64,000 nucleotides of DNA from Arthrobacter sp. EpRS71. GTDB taxonomy: Bacteria > Actinomycetota > Actinomycetes > Actinomycetales > Micrococcaceae. The notes beneath the pieces are model-generated. The model made no database searches. It was given only the letters and a program-made list of their open reading frames with translations, and was not told where the DNA came from. Both the position numbers and the translations under genes were made by a program. This document shows, in pieces, positions 55,328-63,604 of the stretch. Each line of letters begins with the position of its first letter. Position 1 is the first letter of the stretch. The stretch spans positions 41,915-105,914 of the forward strand of contig NZ_LNUV01000001.1 of NCBI RefSeq assembly GCF_001512285.1, written 5' to 3'.

Positions 55328-55607
55328 GGTGTCTTTCCCATCGTTCGTTCGGCCCGGGCGGGACCACAACTCCATTCTCGATTCGCCTGCGCCCAAGCGC
55401 GCGTCCCTTGGGGGGATCGGTGACGATTGGATAGAAAGATCACCCACTAAGGGTGAGCGTGGGTTGTTGGGGTTCCGCCTCGTGGGTTGCCTGTGGAAGT
55501 ACCCGCTCGTCGGTCACAAATCCCCCGCAGCGCCGCGGCTGCGGGCGCTATCCGGAGGTCAGTTAAGCTGCTCAGAGCCACGACACTCCGCACGCATAGG
55601 GCCACCA

Positions 55608-56882
55608 ATGACGCACTCTTTCGCAGCCGACAACGCCATTTCGCATTCGGAAAAGCAGCAGGGAATTCAGTCGGAAATTCGTTGGGAAAATCAGCCGGAA
55701 CCTTCGCTCGAACGCTCCGCCGCGGGTACTGCCCTGGGATCGTTTGGCGTAGCGGGCGTTGTTGGCATTTTCGCACTTCTCCTCCACATGCTTGCGCAGC
55801 ACTCTCCACGAGTGGGTCCTGGATACGCAGGCTGGGCGAACGAGACCATTGATTCCCCTCTTGCCGCCCTGCGCTGGTTCCTCGGCGACATGACCGAGCC
55901 CCTGTTCTACAAGTCCGATCTCGCCGCGATCGGACTCCTCGCAGGCGCCGCGGCCGCGTGGTGGTTAGGACGACGAGGCGCCAAGTGGGCAGGCACACTC
56001 AGCTACAGTTCGGGGCTGTGGCCCTGGGTCCTGGCGTCCGCATCGCTAAGTTTGATGCTGTCCAACCTGGTGTTCGGTTGGGCGCTCGACGACGGGTGGC
56101 AGCCCACGTTCGTGCCGTTCGTCTGCGTTGCTCCCGCCATGGTCCTTCTCTACGGGGCGGGGTGGAAGAGCTGCATCACCGGCGCGGTCCTGGGGGCAGC
56201 CACCACCACACCGTTGGCGTTGCTGTTCATCCCTGCCCTCTCCGCACCCCTGGGCCTGCCGCCCGTGGTGGCAAGCGTGCTCGCAATGTCAGTGGGCTCG
56301 GTCATCTCGTTCCTGATCGCCCGGCGGCTGCCGTGGCTCGTCTTGCGGGAGGCCCGGCTGGTGCGCCCGGCGACGCAAGCCGAACGGCCGCCGTCGGGCC
56401 TCAACCGAAACATCGCGGCCGACGCCGCCTGGGCCGCGCGCCGGGTACTCAAGGACTTCACGGAAACACACTTTTTCGCCAACGAACTCGCCGGGGCCTG
56501 TCTGATCCTGGCGGTTGCCGCGGCATGTGTCCTCAACCCGGGACTGCCGTCGTACGGGACGGGCCTGCTGCCGCACATATTGTTTGCCCAAGCGTTGACC
56601 TCGGCCATTGGGGTCACGCTCTGGCGGGGCTGGTACCGCGACGGCGGGTGGGCGGCCACTTACGCATCCGTGGTGTCGGTTGCTCCAGCGGCAGTCCTCG
56701 CATACGACGGCTCCTGGCAGGGAATGATCGGTGGGGCCGTGATGGGCGCCGTCCTCGCGCCCCCTCTGGCCAGGGTAATTTCCGCGCGGCTGCCAGCCGG
56801 CTTCCATCCGGTGATCGGCAACACAGCCGCCATGGCAATCTCGACGGCGGTTGCCTTACCAGTGCTTCGGCTGCTGCCTTAG
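55608..56882 (+). CDS. Large multi-spanning membrane protein of unknown function
   Basis: A 424-residue protein with about ten hydrophobic segments, family not recognised. The first 45 residues are hydrophilic. Later segments (LAAIGLLAGAAAAWWLG, VVASVLAMSVGSVISFLI, GACLILAVAAACVL) are Ala/Gly-rich. A duplicated layout is suggested by similar segments DDGWQPTFVPFVCVAPAMVL and RDGGWAATYASVVSVAPAAV in the two halves. ATG 55608 has no clear ribosome-binding site. It lies alone between a minus-strand SHOCT gene and a minus-strand ZIP gene. Confidence 0.6.
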   Translation: MTHSFAADNAISHSEKQQGIQSEIRWENQPEPSLERSAAGTALGSFGVAGVVGIFALLLHMLAQHSPRVGPGYAGWANETIDSPLAALRWFLGDMTEPLFYKSDLAAIGLLAGAAAAWWLGRRGAKWAGTLSYSSGLWPWVLASASLSLMLSNLVFGWALDDGWQPTFVPFVCVAPAMVLLYGAGWKSCITGAVLGAATTTPLALLFIPALSAPLGLPPVVASVLAMSVGSVISFLIARRLPWLVLREARLVRPATQAERPPSGLNRNIAADAAWAARRVLKDFTETHFFANELAGACLILAVAAACVLNPGLPSYGTGLLPHILFAQALTSAIGVTLWRGWYRDGGWAATYASVVSVAPAAVLAYDGSWQGMIGGAVMGAVLAPPLARVISARLPAGFHPVIGNTAAMAISTAVALPVLRLLP

Positions 56883-56941
56883 TGGGCTCGTCCATGGCGA
56901 TCAACTGTGAACTCGGGCCATTAACTGTGGACTCGGCGGAG

Positions 56942-57697
56942 TCAGCCGCCCACGTGATGAATGGTGAACGCGCTCAGGAAGCCCACGGCGGCCGTTAGCC
57001 CGGTCAGGTTGTGGTGTTCCTCGAAAGCCTCGGGGATCATGGTGTCGGCAAGCATGGCCAGGATCCCGCCCGCGGCAATGGCGGTGATGAACGCAATCAC
57101 GCTCTCTGGAGCGTTCTCCAATGCGGTGTATCCCAGCAGTGCGGCAAGCCCGCTGAACACTGCAATGCCGGCCCATGTACCAAAGACGTAGGCTGGGCTG
57201 CGCCCGGCCTTCTTCATCCCTGCTGTGCTGGACAGACCCTCCGGGACGTTTGAAATGAAGACGGCAGCAAGCATGGCCGGACTCACTGCTCCACCGGCGA
57301 GGAGGCCAACGCCAAGGACCACTGATTCCGGAATGCCGTCAATGAGGGCACCTACTGCGATGGCCGTGCCGCTTCCGGGGGAGTCCTTCTCTGAAGGCTG
57401 AGCGCCTCCCGAACGTTTCCGATGCTTGGCTCCGGCCGTGGCCAGCAGGGCGTTGGAGCCCACAAAGATCACGGCGCCCAAGAGGAAACCCAAGATAGTG
57501 GGGAGCAGCCCGCCGCCCTCCACCGCTTCATCAACCAGTTCGAACGCCAGCGCCGAGATCAAAACGCCGGCACCGAAAGCCATCACCGTGGACACGAGTT
57601 TGGGCGGCACTTTCCAGATCCAGGCTATGCCCGCCCCGAGGACCAAAGCACCGCCGGCCAGCGTTCCCCACGTCAAGGCCTGTAACCACATTGGCAT
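56942..57697 (-). CDS. ZIP-family metal transporter
   Basis: A 251-residue ZIP permease. AIAVGALIDGIPESVVLG is the conserved helix-4 motif with metal-binding His/Glu positions replaced partly by Asp/Glu, and VFISNVPEGLSSTAGMKKAG is helix 5 with the NxPEG motif. A loop with Lys/His/Arg (AKHRKRSGG) follows the third helix. ZIP proteins bring divalent metals such as zinc into the cytosol. ATG 57697 is adequate; a second ATG is two codons in. Confidence 0.87.
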   Translation of the reverse strand: MPMWLQALTWGTLAGGALVLGAGIAWIWKVPPKLVSTVMAFGAGVLISALAFELVDEAVEGGGLLPTILGFLLGAVIFVGSNALLATAGAKHRKRSGGAQPSEKDSPGSGTAIAVGALIDGIPESVVLGVGLLAGGAVSPAMLAAVFISNVPEGLSSTAGMKKAGRSPAYVFGTWAGIAVFSGLAALLGYTALENAPESVIAFITAIAAGGILAMLADTMIPEAFEEHHNLTGLTAAVGFLSAFTIHHVGG

Positions 57698-57771
57698 TTG
57701 TTCCGCCCTTCCATCGGCCGTGCATGTGCATCATGAAGTGTTGCACATGGGGGCTGAAGGGCTTTCCGAAT

Positions 57772-57870
57772 CGCTCGGTTCGCTTGCTCGGAAACTGCTC
57801 GATTGGCCTGCGGGAGTCTTGAGGGGACCGCTCGGTTGGCTTGCTCGATTGGCCTGCGGGAGTCTTGAGG
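57772..57870. repeat. Direct repeats upstream of the TasA-like gene
   Basis: TGCTCGATTGGCCTGCGGG, continuing AGTCTTGAGG, occurs perfectly twice, at 57796-57824 and 57842-57870, with a 46-base period. A partner piece CGCTCGGTT(C/G)GCTTGCTCG occurs at 57772-57790 and 57829-57847. It is a tandem duplication in the 310-base gap before the TasA-like gene, otherwise without a gene. Its role could be regulatory, or it could be just slippage. Confidence 0.75.
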
Positions 57871-58007
57871 TTTTCCTGAGGAAGTGTTGACGGTACACAG
57901 GATTCGTTCTTGATCCGGGCCCGGCACAGTAGTTCTTGTCAGCCACACAGGCTGAAAGAAACGGCCGGCCGGTCTCACGGTGGCCTCCCGAAAGGACACC
58001 GATCCCC

Positions 58008-58616
58008 ATGGCCATCAGCCTCAAAACCACCACCGGCAAGATCCTCGCTTCGGTCGCACTGGTCGGCACCGCAGCCGCCGTCGCCGGCATGGGAACCTAC
58101 GGCGCCTTCACCTCCTCCACCTCCGCCTCCCAGGCAGTCACCGCAGGCACCGTCACCATCGCCCTGGGCGCACCCGGACCGGCCAACACCCTCAACGTCC
58201 CCGTCGCAGGCCTGCTGCCCGGCGACAAGGTCGAAAAACTCGTCACCCTGGCCAACACCGGCAACTCGGACCTGAACAACATCACCCTCACCACCTCCGC
58301 CGGCGCCACCAGCTCCCTGCTCACCACCGACGTCACCAACGGCCTGCAACTGACCATCGAAAACTGCAGTGTTGCCTGGACCGGCACCACCGCACCCTAC
58401 AACTGCACCGGCACCCGCAGCACCGTCCTGGCCTCCGGACCCGTGATCGCAGCGAACAAAGCCCTGGCCAACCTCACCTCCTTGACCTCGACCAAAACCG
58501 ACAACCTCAAAGTCACCACCACGTTCCCCACCACCGCGAACAACGACTTCCAAGGCGCCACCTCCACCATCGCCTTCGCCTTCACCGGCACCCAACGCAC
58601 CGAAACCACCAAGTAA
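58008..58616 (+). CDS. TasA/camelysin-like (M73) secreted protein
   Basis: A 202-residue protein. A short basic start (MAISLKTTTGK), then a hydrophobic stretch VALVGTAAAVAGMGTYGAFTSS, whose GTYGAFTSS segment is a SipW-type cleavage region. The mature part (LGAPGPANTLNVPVAGLLPG, then LVTLANTGNSDLNNITL) has the camelysin/TasA beta-sandwich pattern. In Bacillus, TasA forms biofilm fibres after SipW processing. ATG 58008 has AAAGGA upstream, at a long spacing. It is followed by a strong terminator and then sipW. Confidence 0.78.
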   Translation: MAISLKTTTGKILASVALVGTAAAVAGMGTYGAFTSSTSASQAVTAGTVTIALGAPGPANTLNVPVAGLLPGDKVEKLVTLANTGNSDLNNITLTTSAGATSSLLTTDVTNGLQLTIENCSVAWTGTTAPYNCTGTRSTVLASGPVIAANKALANLTSLTSTKTDNLKVTTTFPTTANNDFQGATSTIAFAFTGTQRTETTK

Positions 58617-58655
58617 GCGCTGAACCAGCACGTCAGCGCAGCAACACCCCAAGCC

Positions 58656-58706
58656 CCGCCGGGCCTGGTCGGGCGCCCCCCCTGCCCGATCAGGTCCGCC
58701 GGTATT
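58656..58706 (+). terminator. Intrinsic terminator/attenuator between the TasA-like gene and sipW
   Basis: CCGCCGGGCCTGGTCGGGC (58656-58674) pairs with GCCCGATCAGGTCCGCCGG (58684-58702) with three mismatches around a 9-base loop, followed by TATTTTCCC. It is the clearest hairpin with a T-rich tail in this area. Partial read-through would give much more TasA-like protein than signal peptidase. Confidence 0.75.
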
Positions 58707-58772
58707 TTCCCAAATAACTCCGCAGCTTCACCCCAACAAGCTGCCCGCCCCATAAGGAAGGAACGCCAGATC

Positions 58773-59534
58773 ATGAGCACTATCACCACCAGCATCAACG
58801 AACCCGCAGTCCACGGCCGGCGTTCCGCCCGGGCGGCTAGTGCCGCCGTCGTCATTCCAGCGGCTGTTGCCACCGCAGTTGGATCTAACGGATCTGAAAC
58901 GAATGCTCCTGCAATGAACGCCGCCGCTGTGAAGCAGCCCGCAGCGGCCACTTCTGCAACGACCAGCTCATTCCGCAGGGTTGCCGGCAAAGTGGTTAGT
59001 GGCATCGGGGTGGGCCTGCTGATCATGGGCGCAGTGGTGTTCCTGTTCCTGGCCATCGGGCCGCGGACCCTGGGCTACCAAACCTCCACCATGCTCACCG
59101 GTTCCATGGCGCCACTGATCAACCCGGGAGACGTCGTCGTCACCGTCCCCACCCCCATCGCCGACGCCAAAGTAGGCGACATCATCACCTACCACATCCC
59201 CGTCGAAGACCAGCGGGTGGAAACCCACCGCATCACCGAAATCACCACCACCGCCGACGGCGGCATCGCAGTCCAAACCAAAGGCGACGCCAACAACGGC
59301 ATCGACCCCTGGATCGCCACCCTCCAAGGCGAAACAGTGGACAAGCACATCGCCACCATCCCCCACGTGGGCAACGCCATCCGAACCCTCCGCGAACCCA
59401 TCGTCATGAACACCCTCATGTACGGTGCACCCGCCATCCTGGTCATCGGAATGCTCGCCTCCATCTGGACCAAAGACCCCACCAAAACAGCGTCGGAAGG
59501 CGCCGCAGCTCCCCAGGCCGCAAGCGGTGAGTGA
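58773..59534 (+). CDS. sipW: Signal peptidase I of the SipW (ER) type
   Basis: A 253-residue signal peptidase. The catalytic serine is Ser111 in MLTGSMAPLINPGD, and the general base is a histidine (His152 in VETHRI) rather than the lysine of classical Lep, which is the SipW/ER-type arrangement. Later acidic residues are in TKGDANNGIDP. A long low-complexity N-terminus precedes the first helix (VGLLIMGAVVFLFLAIG) and a second helix (YGAPAILVIGMLASIW) follows near the C-terminus. It should cleave the TasA-like protein and perhaps the AYAYWT proteins at 36777-38765. Confidence 0.88.
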   Translation: MSTITTSINEPAVHGRRSARAASAAVVIPAAVATAVGSNGSETNAPAMNAAAVKQPAAATSATTSSFRRVAGKVVSGIGVGLLIMGAVVFLFLAIGPRTLGYQTSTMLTGSMAPLINPGDVVVTVPTPIADAKVGDIITYHIPVEDQRVETHRITEITTTADGGIAVQTKGDANNGIDPWIATLQGETVDKHIATIPHVGNAIRTLREPIVMNTLMYGAPAILVIGMLASIWTKDPTKTASEGAAAPQAASGE

Positions 59535-59940
59535 GGATCATGGCCCCACGATCGAGGCTACTGTGCTGGAACCGTGCCGCCTTCAGGATTTGGCTGACGA
59601 GTTGGGAGACTCAGCGCCGGTGCTCGAATTTCTCGCCGACTACCTGTCCATGCTGCCGTACCGGATGCTCAGGATCTCCAGCGGTCTGTGCGGGCACAAC
59701 GCCGATGCCAGTATGGACGCTATCCTGAGCCTCAAGATTTCCTCGGCCATGGTGGGAGCCTTGGAGACAGAGGACCAGTGCCGCGCCATCGAACGGATGA
59801 TCCGGGAAGACCACTTCGACTCCGCCATCCGGGCATTCCCGGCTCTTCAAAACTCCACGGACCGCTGCTTTGCTGCAGGGCCTCAGTTGTTGGGGAAAGC
59901 ACGGGAGTCGCTCTGCACAGGGCGGCGGACTCCTATTTAG
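59527..59940 (+). CDS. Hpt-domain-like protein lacking the phosphorylatable histidine
   Basis: A 137-residue helical protein. The middle VLEFLADYLSMLPYRMLRI then DAILSLKISSAMVGA corresponds to the Hpt four-helix pattern, where active Hpt domains have H-x-L-K (AHSLKGSAA). Here the site is L67-S68-L69-K70, so the phospho-acceptor is missing. The rest is helical with Glu/Arg. GTG 59527 overlaps the sipW stop by 8 bases; GTG 59569 is another start. It may bind a regulator without passing phosphate. Not certain at family level. Confidence 0.55.
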   Translation: MSEDHGPTIEATVLEPCRLQDLADELGDSAPVLEFLADYLSMLPYRMLRISSGLCGHNADASMDAILSLKISSAMVGALETEDQCRAIERMIREDHFDSAIRAFPALQNSTDRCFAAGPQLLGKARESLCTGRRTPI

Positions 59941-59999
59941 TACCCGGCTTTAGTACCCGGCATTTGGAATCCAGCGCCGATGAAGCGCTCCCTTGGCGT

Positions 60000-61298
60000 C
60001 TACTGCTCTATCGGCACTCCGGCATCGGCCGTCTTGACCGCATGCGGCACGAGGAACAGCGCGGCTACGGCCAACAGCCCGGCGGCGGCGAACACGTAGA
60101 AGCCGGCAGGGTAGGCGATGTTCGCGGCAACCAAAGTCCCCGTCACTGCGGGCCCGACGATCGCGCCGAGCCTGCCCACCCCCGCTGCGAATCCCAGCGC
60201 GGTCCCACGGAGGCGGGGCGGGAAGAGCTGGCTGACCCAGGCGTAGACCAGCACCTGTGAGCTGAAGACGAAGACGCCGGTGACGAACACGGCAGCGTTG
60301 AGCAGGAACTCGTTCTGGATCTTGACGCTCAGAATCGCCAGGAACACGGCGGACAACCCGAACCACATGAGCACGATCTTTTTGGTCCCGTGTTTGTCTG
60401 CAAGGATTCCGGCAAGGAAGAGGCCCGCAACGGCACCGAGGTTCAGCACCAGCAGCAGGGTAAGCCCGGTGCTGACGGGGTACCCGGCCGCGGCCATCAG
60501 TTGCGGCAGCCACGTGTTCAGGCCGTAGACCAGCAGCAGCCCCATGAAAGAGGCGATGCCAATCCCCACGGCAACTTTGGGATACGGCTTCTGCAAGAGG
60601 TCACGGAAGCCTGTCTTTGGTTTGGTGGCCGTTGAACTCCCGACGGCGTTGGTCGCGTTCGCGGGTTCGGTCACCTTTCGATTGCCGGCTTCTGCCGAGC
60701 CAGCCTTGGCGGGGGCAACCTCAGGGAGTGATTCCGGGAGTTTGGCCCACAGGAAGGGCAGGAGGGCCAGCCCGGCAACGCCGCCTATGACGAACATGAG
60801 TCGCCAGTTTGGAACGATGAAAATTGCCAGAAGTGCTGTTGCTACGGCGCCCACGTGATAGCCGGTCATAGTCCGGGTGGTGGACTTGCCGGCTGATCCG
60901 GCTGGAGCGTAGTCGTTGATGTACGCCAAAGCGGCGGGGAGGCAGGCGCCCAAGCCGAGCCCGGCCAGCATGCGAAGCAGGGAGAAGACTGCCACGTTCG
61001 GGGCAAAGGCAACCCCGATGGTGAACAGTGAGAAGCTTCCGACGCAGGCGATCAGCAGTTTGCGGCGTCCGAACTTGTCCGAGAGGGGCGCGATAAAGAG
61101 TGCCCCAAGGCCCACGCCCACCAAGGAAATGGTGGCGGCGAAGGTTGCCCCGAACGCGTCAAAACCCAGCTCCCCGGTCTTGATAAGTGTTGGGATGACG
61201 GTGCCCAGCACCACGAGGTCGAAGCCGTCCAGCACCATGGCCAGCCAGCAGAGCCAGACAGGCCATTGGGAGCGGCGGGCAGATGGCATCGTTGGCAT
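60000..61298 (-). CDS. pcaK: MFS transporter, AAHS family (PcaK-like)
   Basis: A 432-residue 12-helix transporter. WLAMVLDGFDLVVLGTVIPTLI is the first helix with the DGFDLVVLG signature of aromatic acid:H+ symporters; APLSDKFGRRKLL is the MFS motif. The large cytoplasmic loop (KAGSAEAGNRKVTEPAN) is hydrophilic. Divergent to an IclR regulator and near pobA, so 4-hydroxybenzoate or protocatechuate is the likely cargo. ATG 61298 has CGAGGA five bases upstream. Confidence 0.83.
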   Translation of the reverse strand: MPTMPSARRSQWPVWLCWLAMVLDGFDLVVLGTVIPTLIKTGELGFDAFGATFAATISLVGVGLGALFIAPLSDKFGRRKLLIACVGSFSLFTIGVAFAPNVAVFSLLRMLAGLGLGACLPAALAYINDYAPAGSAGKSTTRTMTGYHVGAVATALLAIFIVPNWRLMFVIGGVAGLALLPFLWAKLPESLPEVAPAKAGSAEAGNRKVTEPANATNAVGSSTATKPKTGFRDLLQKPYPKVAVGIGIASFMGLLLVYGLNTWLPQLMAAAGYPVSTGLTLLLVLNLGAVAGLFLAGILADKHGTKKIVLMWFGLSAVFLAILSVKIQNEFLLNAAVFVTGVFVFSSQVLVYAWVSQLFPPRLRGTALGFAAGVGRLGAIVGPAVTGTLVAANIAYPAGFYVFAAAGLLAVAALFLVPHAVKTADAGVPIEQ

Positions 61299-61348
61299 AG
61301 CGTCCTCGGTACTTCTCGCATGGGTCTTATGGGGACTCCCGACCACAG

Positions 61349-61369
61349 AACGGTCGGTCGGTCGGTTAA
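61349..61369. repeat. GGTC tandem repeat in the transporter promoter region
   Basis: AACGGTCGGTCGGTCGGTTAA contains three and a half units of CGGT. Its reverse complement resembles ACCGACCG-type sites that some TetR repressors use, but symmetry is poor. It is 51 bases upstream of the transporter start. Confidence 0.4.
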
Positions 61370-61404
61370 GAGAGTTGTATCACCGCACAATGTTGCTTGG
61401 CACA

Positions 61405-61424
61405 CGTTCTACCATTGAACGGAA
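61405..61424. promoter_or_regulatory. Candidate IclR (PobR-like) site in the transporter/regulator gap
   Basis: CGTTC (61405-61409) and GAACG (61417-61421) are inverted arms, and TTGAACGGAA (61415-61424) is identical to half of the palindrome in front of pobA (62306-62320). The 258-base gap serves divergent promoters for the transporter and the IclR gene. Confidence 0.55.
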
Positions 61425-61556
61425 GCTGATGATATGGAAGGCGCCCGGTGCAGCGTCAGTTGGTCAACCGGGACCAGTGCCAAGCATCAGCGCTCATTCA
61501 GAGCAACGAAGCATCAGCACTGATGACACAGTAACCAGGAATCAAGGGAGCACGCC

Positions 61557-62297
61557 ATGGCCAACTCGGCATCAGGCGATTCTGTGGTGGACCGCGTGGT
61601 GAGGGTCATCGAAGCCTTTCCGGAAGGTACCACCTCGCTGCAGTTGAGCGAGTTGGCGGACCGCTCGGGGCTCCCGCTGTCATCAGCCCACCGGCTGGTC
61701 CGGCAACTCTCCGAGCATGGACTCCTGGATCTTGGCGCCGGCGGGACCGTCCGCCTGGGACTGCGTCTGTGGGAGCTCGTCAACCGGAATTCGCCCACTC
61801 TGGCACTCAGGCAGGCGGCGATGCCCTTCATGGAAGACATCCAGCAAGTCCTCAACCAGAATGTGAACCTGGCTGTGCTGGACGGATGGGAAGCACTCTT
61901 TGTGGAGCGGCTTTCCCGGCGGGGGTCAGTAGCCAACCGCGCGAGGATTGCCGGGCGCATGCCGGTCCACATCTCATCCGCAGGACTTGCCCTGATGGCA
62001 CACCAATCGCGTGAACTGCAGGCGGAGTACCTCGAACAGTTCGCCGATTCGTCCGGAAAGGTAACTGCCGGCGTCGTACGTCATCTTCTGGCTGAAGCGG
62101 CGCAGCAGGGGTACGCGCAACTGGCTGGCGTGGTGGACCCGGATACGTGGGGAATTGCCGTGCCGGTGATCAACAGCAAGCGTCGGACCGTGGCGGCGCT
62201 CGGAGTGGTTGTGCCGTTAGCGGAGATGCGGCTTCAGGCGCTGGTGCCCGCGCTTCAAACGGCGGCCCGGGGCATCGGGCGTCAGCTCGGCGACTAG
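61557..62297 (+). CDS. IclR-family regulator, probable PobR-like
   Basis: A 246-residue IclR protein. The winged helix (LQLSELADRSGLPLSSAHRLV) occupies residues 25-60, and the effector domain has FVERLSRRGSVANRARIAGR with ISSAGLALMA and a late GIAVPVINS. It is divergent from the AAHS transporter and directly upstream of pobA, with matching sites in both promoters, which supports control of 4-hydroxybenzoate uptake and hydroxylation. GGGAGC precedes ATG 61557. Confidence 0.85.
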   Translation: MANSASGDSVVDRVVRVIEAFPEGTTSLQLSELADRSGLPLSSAHRLVRQLSEHGLLDLGAGGTVRLGLRLWELVNRNSPTLALRQAAMPFMEDIQQVLNQNVNLAVLDGWEALFVERLSRRGSVANRARIAGRMPVHISSAGLALMAHQSRELQAEYLEQFADSSGKVTAGVVRHLLAEAAQQGYAQLAGVVDPDTWGIAVPVINSKRRTVAALGVVVPLAEMRLQALVPALQTAARGIGRQLGD

Positions 62298-62305
62298 AGT
62301 CCGAC

Positions 62306-62320
62306 TTCCGTTCAACGGAA
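62306..62320. promoter_or_regulatory. Palindromic operator candidate upstream of pobA
   Basis: TTCCGTTCAACGGAA has perfect 7-base arms around one central base. Its right half on the opposite strand, TTGAACGGAA, also occurs at 61415-61424. It lies 97 bases before ATG 62417 and nine bases after the IclR stop. Confidence 0.65.
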
Positions 62321-62416
62321 TCTATGTAACGCCAATCACGCCTTGCGGGCCACACTGATGTCAGATTCATCCCGCTTCGTTTGCAAGCCGGGATCCGCAA
62401 CGAAGCGAGGACAACC

Positions 62417-63604
62417 ATGGCACGCACACCAATAACCACCCAAGTCGCCATCATGGGCGCGGGCCCCGCCGGACTCATGCTTTCCCACCTGTTGGCCAAG
62501 CAGGGCATTGAATCCGTGGTGGTCGAAATCCGCAGCCGTAAAGACATCCAAGAAACGGTCCGGGCAGGCATTTTGGAGCACGGAACCGTGAACCTCCTGG
62601 TGGATTCCGGCGTCTCCGACAGGGTCCTGCGCGAAGGCGACCGGCACGACGGCATTGAGTTGCGCTTCAACGGCGAAAGCCACCGCATCAACTTCAAGGA
62701 ACTCGTTGGCGAATCAGTGTGGCTCTACCCGCAGACCGACGTCTTCATGGATCTCGCAGCCAAGCGGGAAGCCGACGGCGGTGACGTCCGGTACAGCGTC
62801 ACGGACACCACCGTGCACGACCTCGAAGGCAAGCCCAAAGTCTGGTTTACCGACGCGGAGGGCCAAGAGTTCGAAATTCAGGCCGACTTCCTGGTAGGTG
62901 CCGACGGGTCGCGCAGCCACTGCCGCTTCCAGATCCCCGAAGCCAACCGGAAATGGTACTTCCACGAATACCCGTTCGCATGGTTCGGCATCCTCGCTGA
63001 AGCTCCGCGCAGCGCTGACGAACTCATCTACGCCAACTCCGAGAACGGTTTTGCCCTGATCAGCCAGCGCACCGAAACCGTACAACGCATGTACTTCCAG
63101 TGCGACCCCAAGGAGAACGTGGCCGACTGGGACGACGAACGCATCTGGACCGAGTTCCGCAAGCGCGTCAACGGCAACGGGTTTGAACTCAAGGAAGGAC
63201 CTGTCCTGGAGAAGATGGTCCTGCCGTTCCGCAGCTTCGTGCACACCCCCATGCGACACGGCAACCTCTTCCTCGCGGGCGATGCTGCGCACACAGTTCC
63301 GCCAACCGGTGCCAAGGGCCTCAACCTGGCCATTCACGACGTGAAGGTGCTGTTCGAGGGTCTGGATTCCTTCTACTCAAACGGCTCCACTGCGCTGCTC
63401 GATTCCTACAGCGACCGCGCCCTGGACCGTGTATGGAAGGCTCAGCACTTCTCGTACTGGATGACGTCCATGCTGCACACTGTTCCTGGCGCCGACGACT
63501 TCGACCGAGCCCGCCAGCTCGGCGAGCTTCACTCCGTGGTGACGTCAGAGCACGCCAAGGCGTACCTGGCGGAGTCGTACACAGGCTGGCCGACCTCACG
63601 GTAG
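62417..63604 (+). CDS. pobA: 4-hydroxybenzoate 3-monooxygenase
   Basis: A 395-residue class A flavin monooxygenase. GAGPAG at residues 14-19 binds FAD; DFLVGADGSRSHCR is the DG motif and FLAGDAAHTVPPTGAKGLNLA the GD motif. The length and the VRAGILEHGTVNLL segment match PobA rather than salicylate hydroxylases. It turns 4-hydroxybenzoate into protocatechuate, which the pca operon then degrades. The ATG at 62417 has AGCGAGG upstream; the frame is open to 62381 but lacks a ribosome-binding site. Confidence 0.94.
   Translation: MARTPITTQVAIMGAGPAGLMLSHLLAKQGIESVVVEIRSRKDIQETVRAGILEHGTVNLLVDSGVSDRVLREGDRHDGIELRFNGESHRINFKELVGESVWLYPQTDVFMDLAAKREADGGDVRYSVTDTTVHDLEGKPKVWFTDAEGQEFEIQADFLVGADGSRSHCRFQIPEANRKWYFHEYPFAWFGILAEAPRSADELIYANSENGFALISQRTETVQRMYFQCDPKENVADWDDERIWTEFRKRVNGNGFELKEGPVLEKMVLPFRSFVHTPMRHGNLFLAGDAAHTVPPTGAKGLNLAIHDVKVLFEGLDSFYSNGSTALLDSYSDRALDRVWKAQHFSYWMTSMLHTVPGADDFDRARQLGELHSVVTSEHAKAYLAESYTGWPTSR

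Noticed and set aside
57772..57870. The direct repeats as a possible CRISPR array
   Set aside because: Only two full repeats with a spacing far too short and partly repeated itself; no cas genes.
60000..61298. Reading the AAHS transporter as part of the salicylate/aminobenzoate cluster
   Set aside because: It is 46 kb away and divergent with the pobA regulator, so it fits 4-hydroxybenzoate uptake better.
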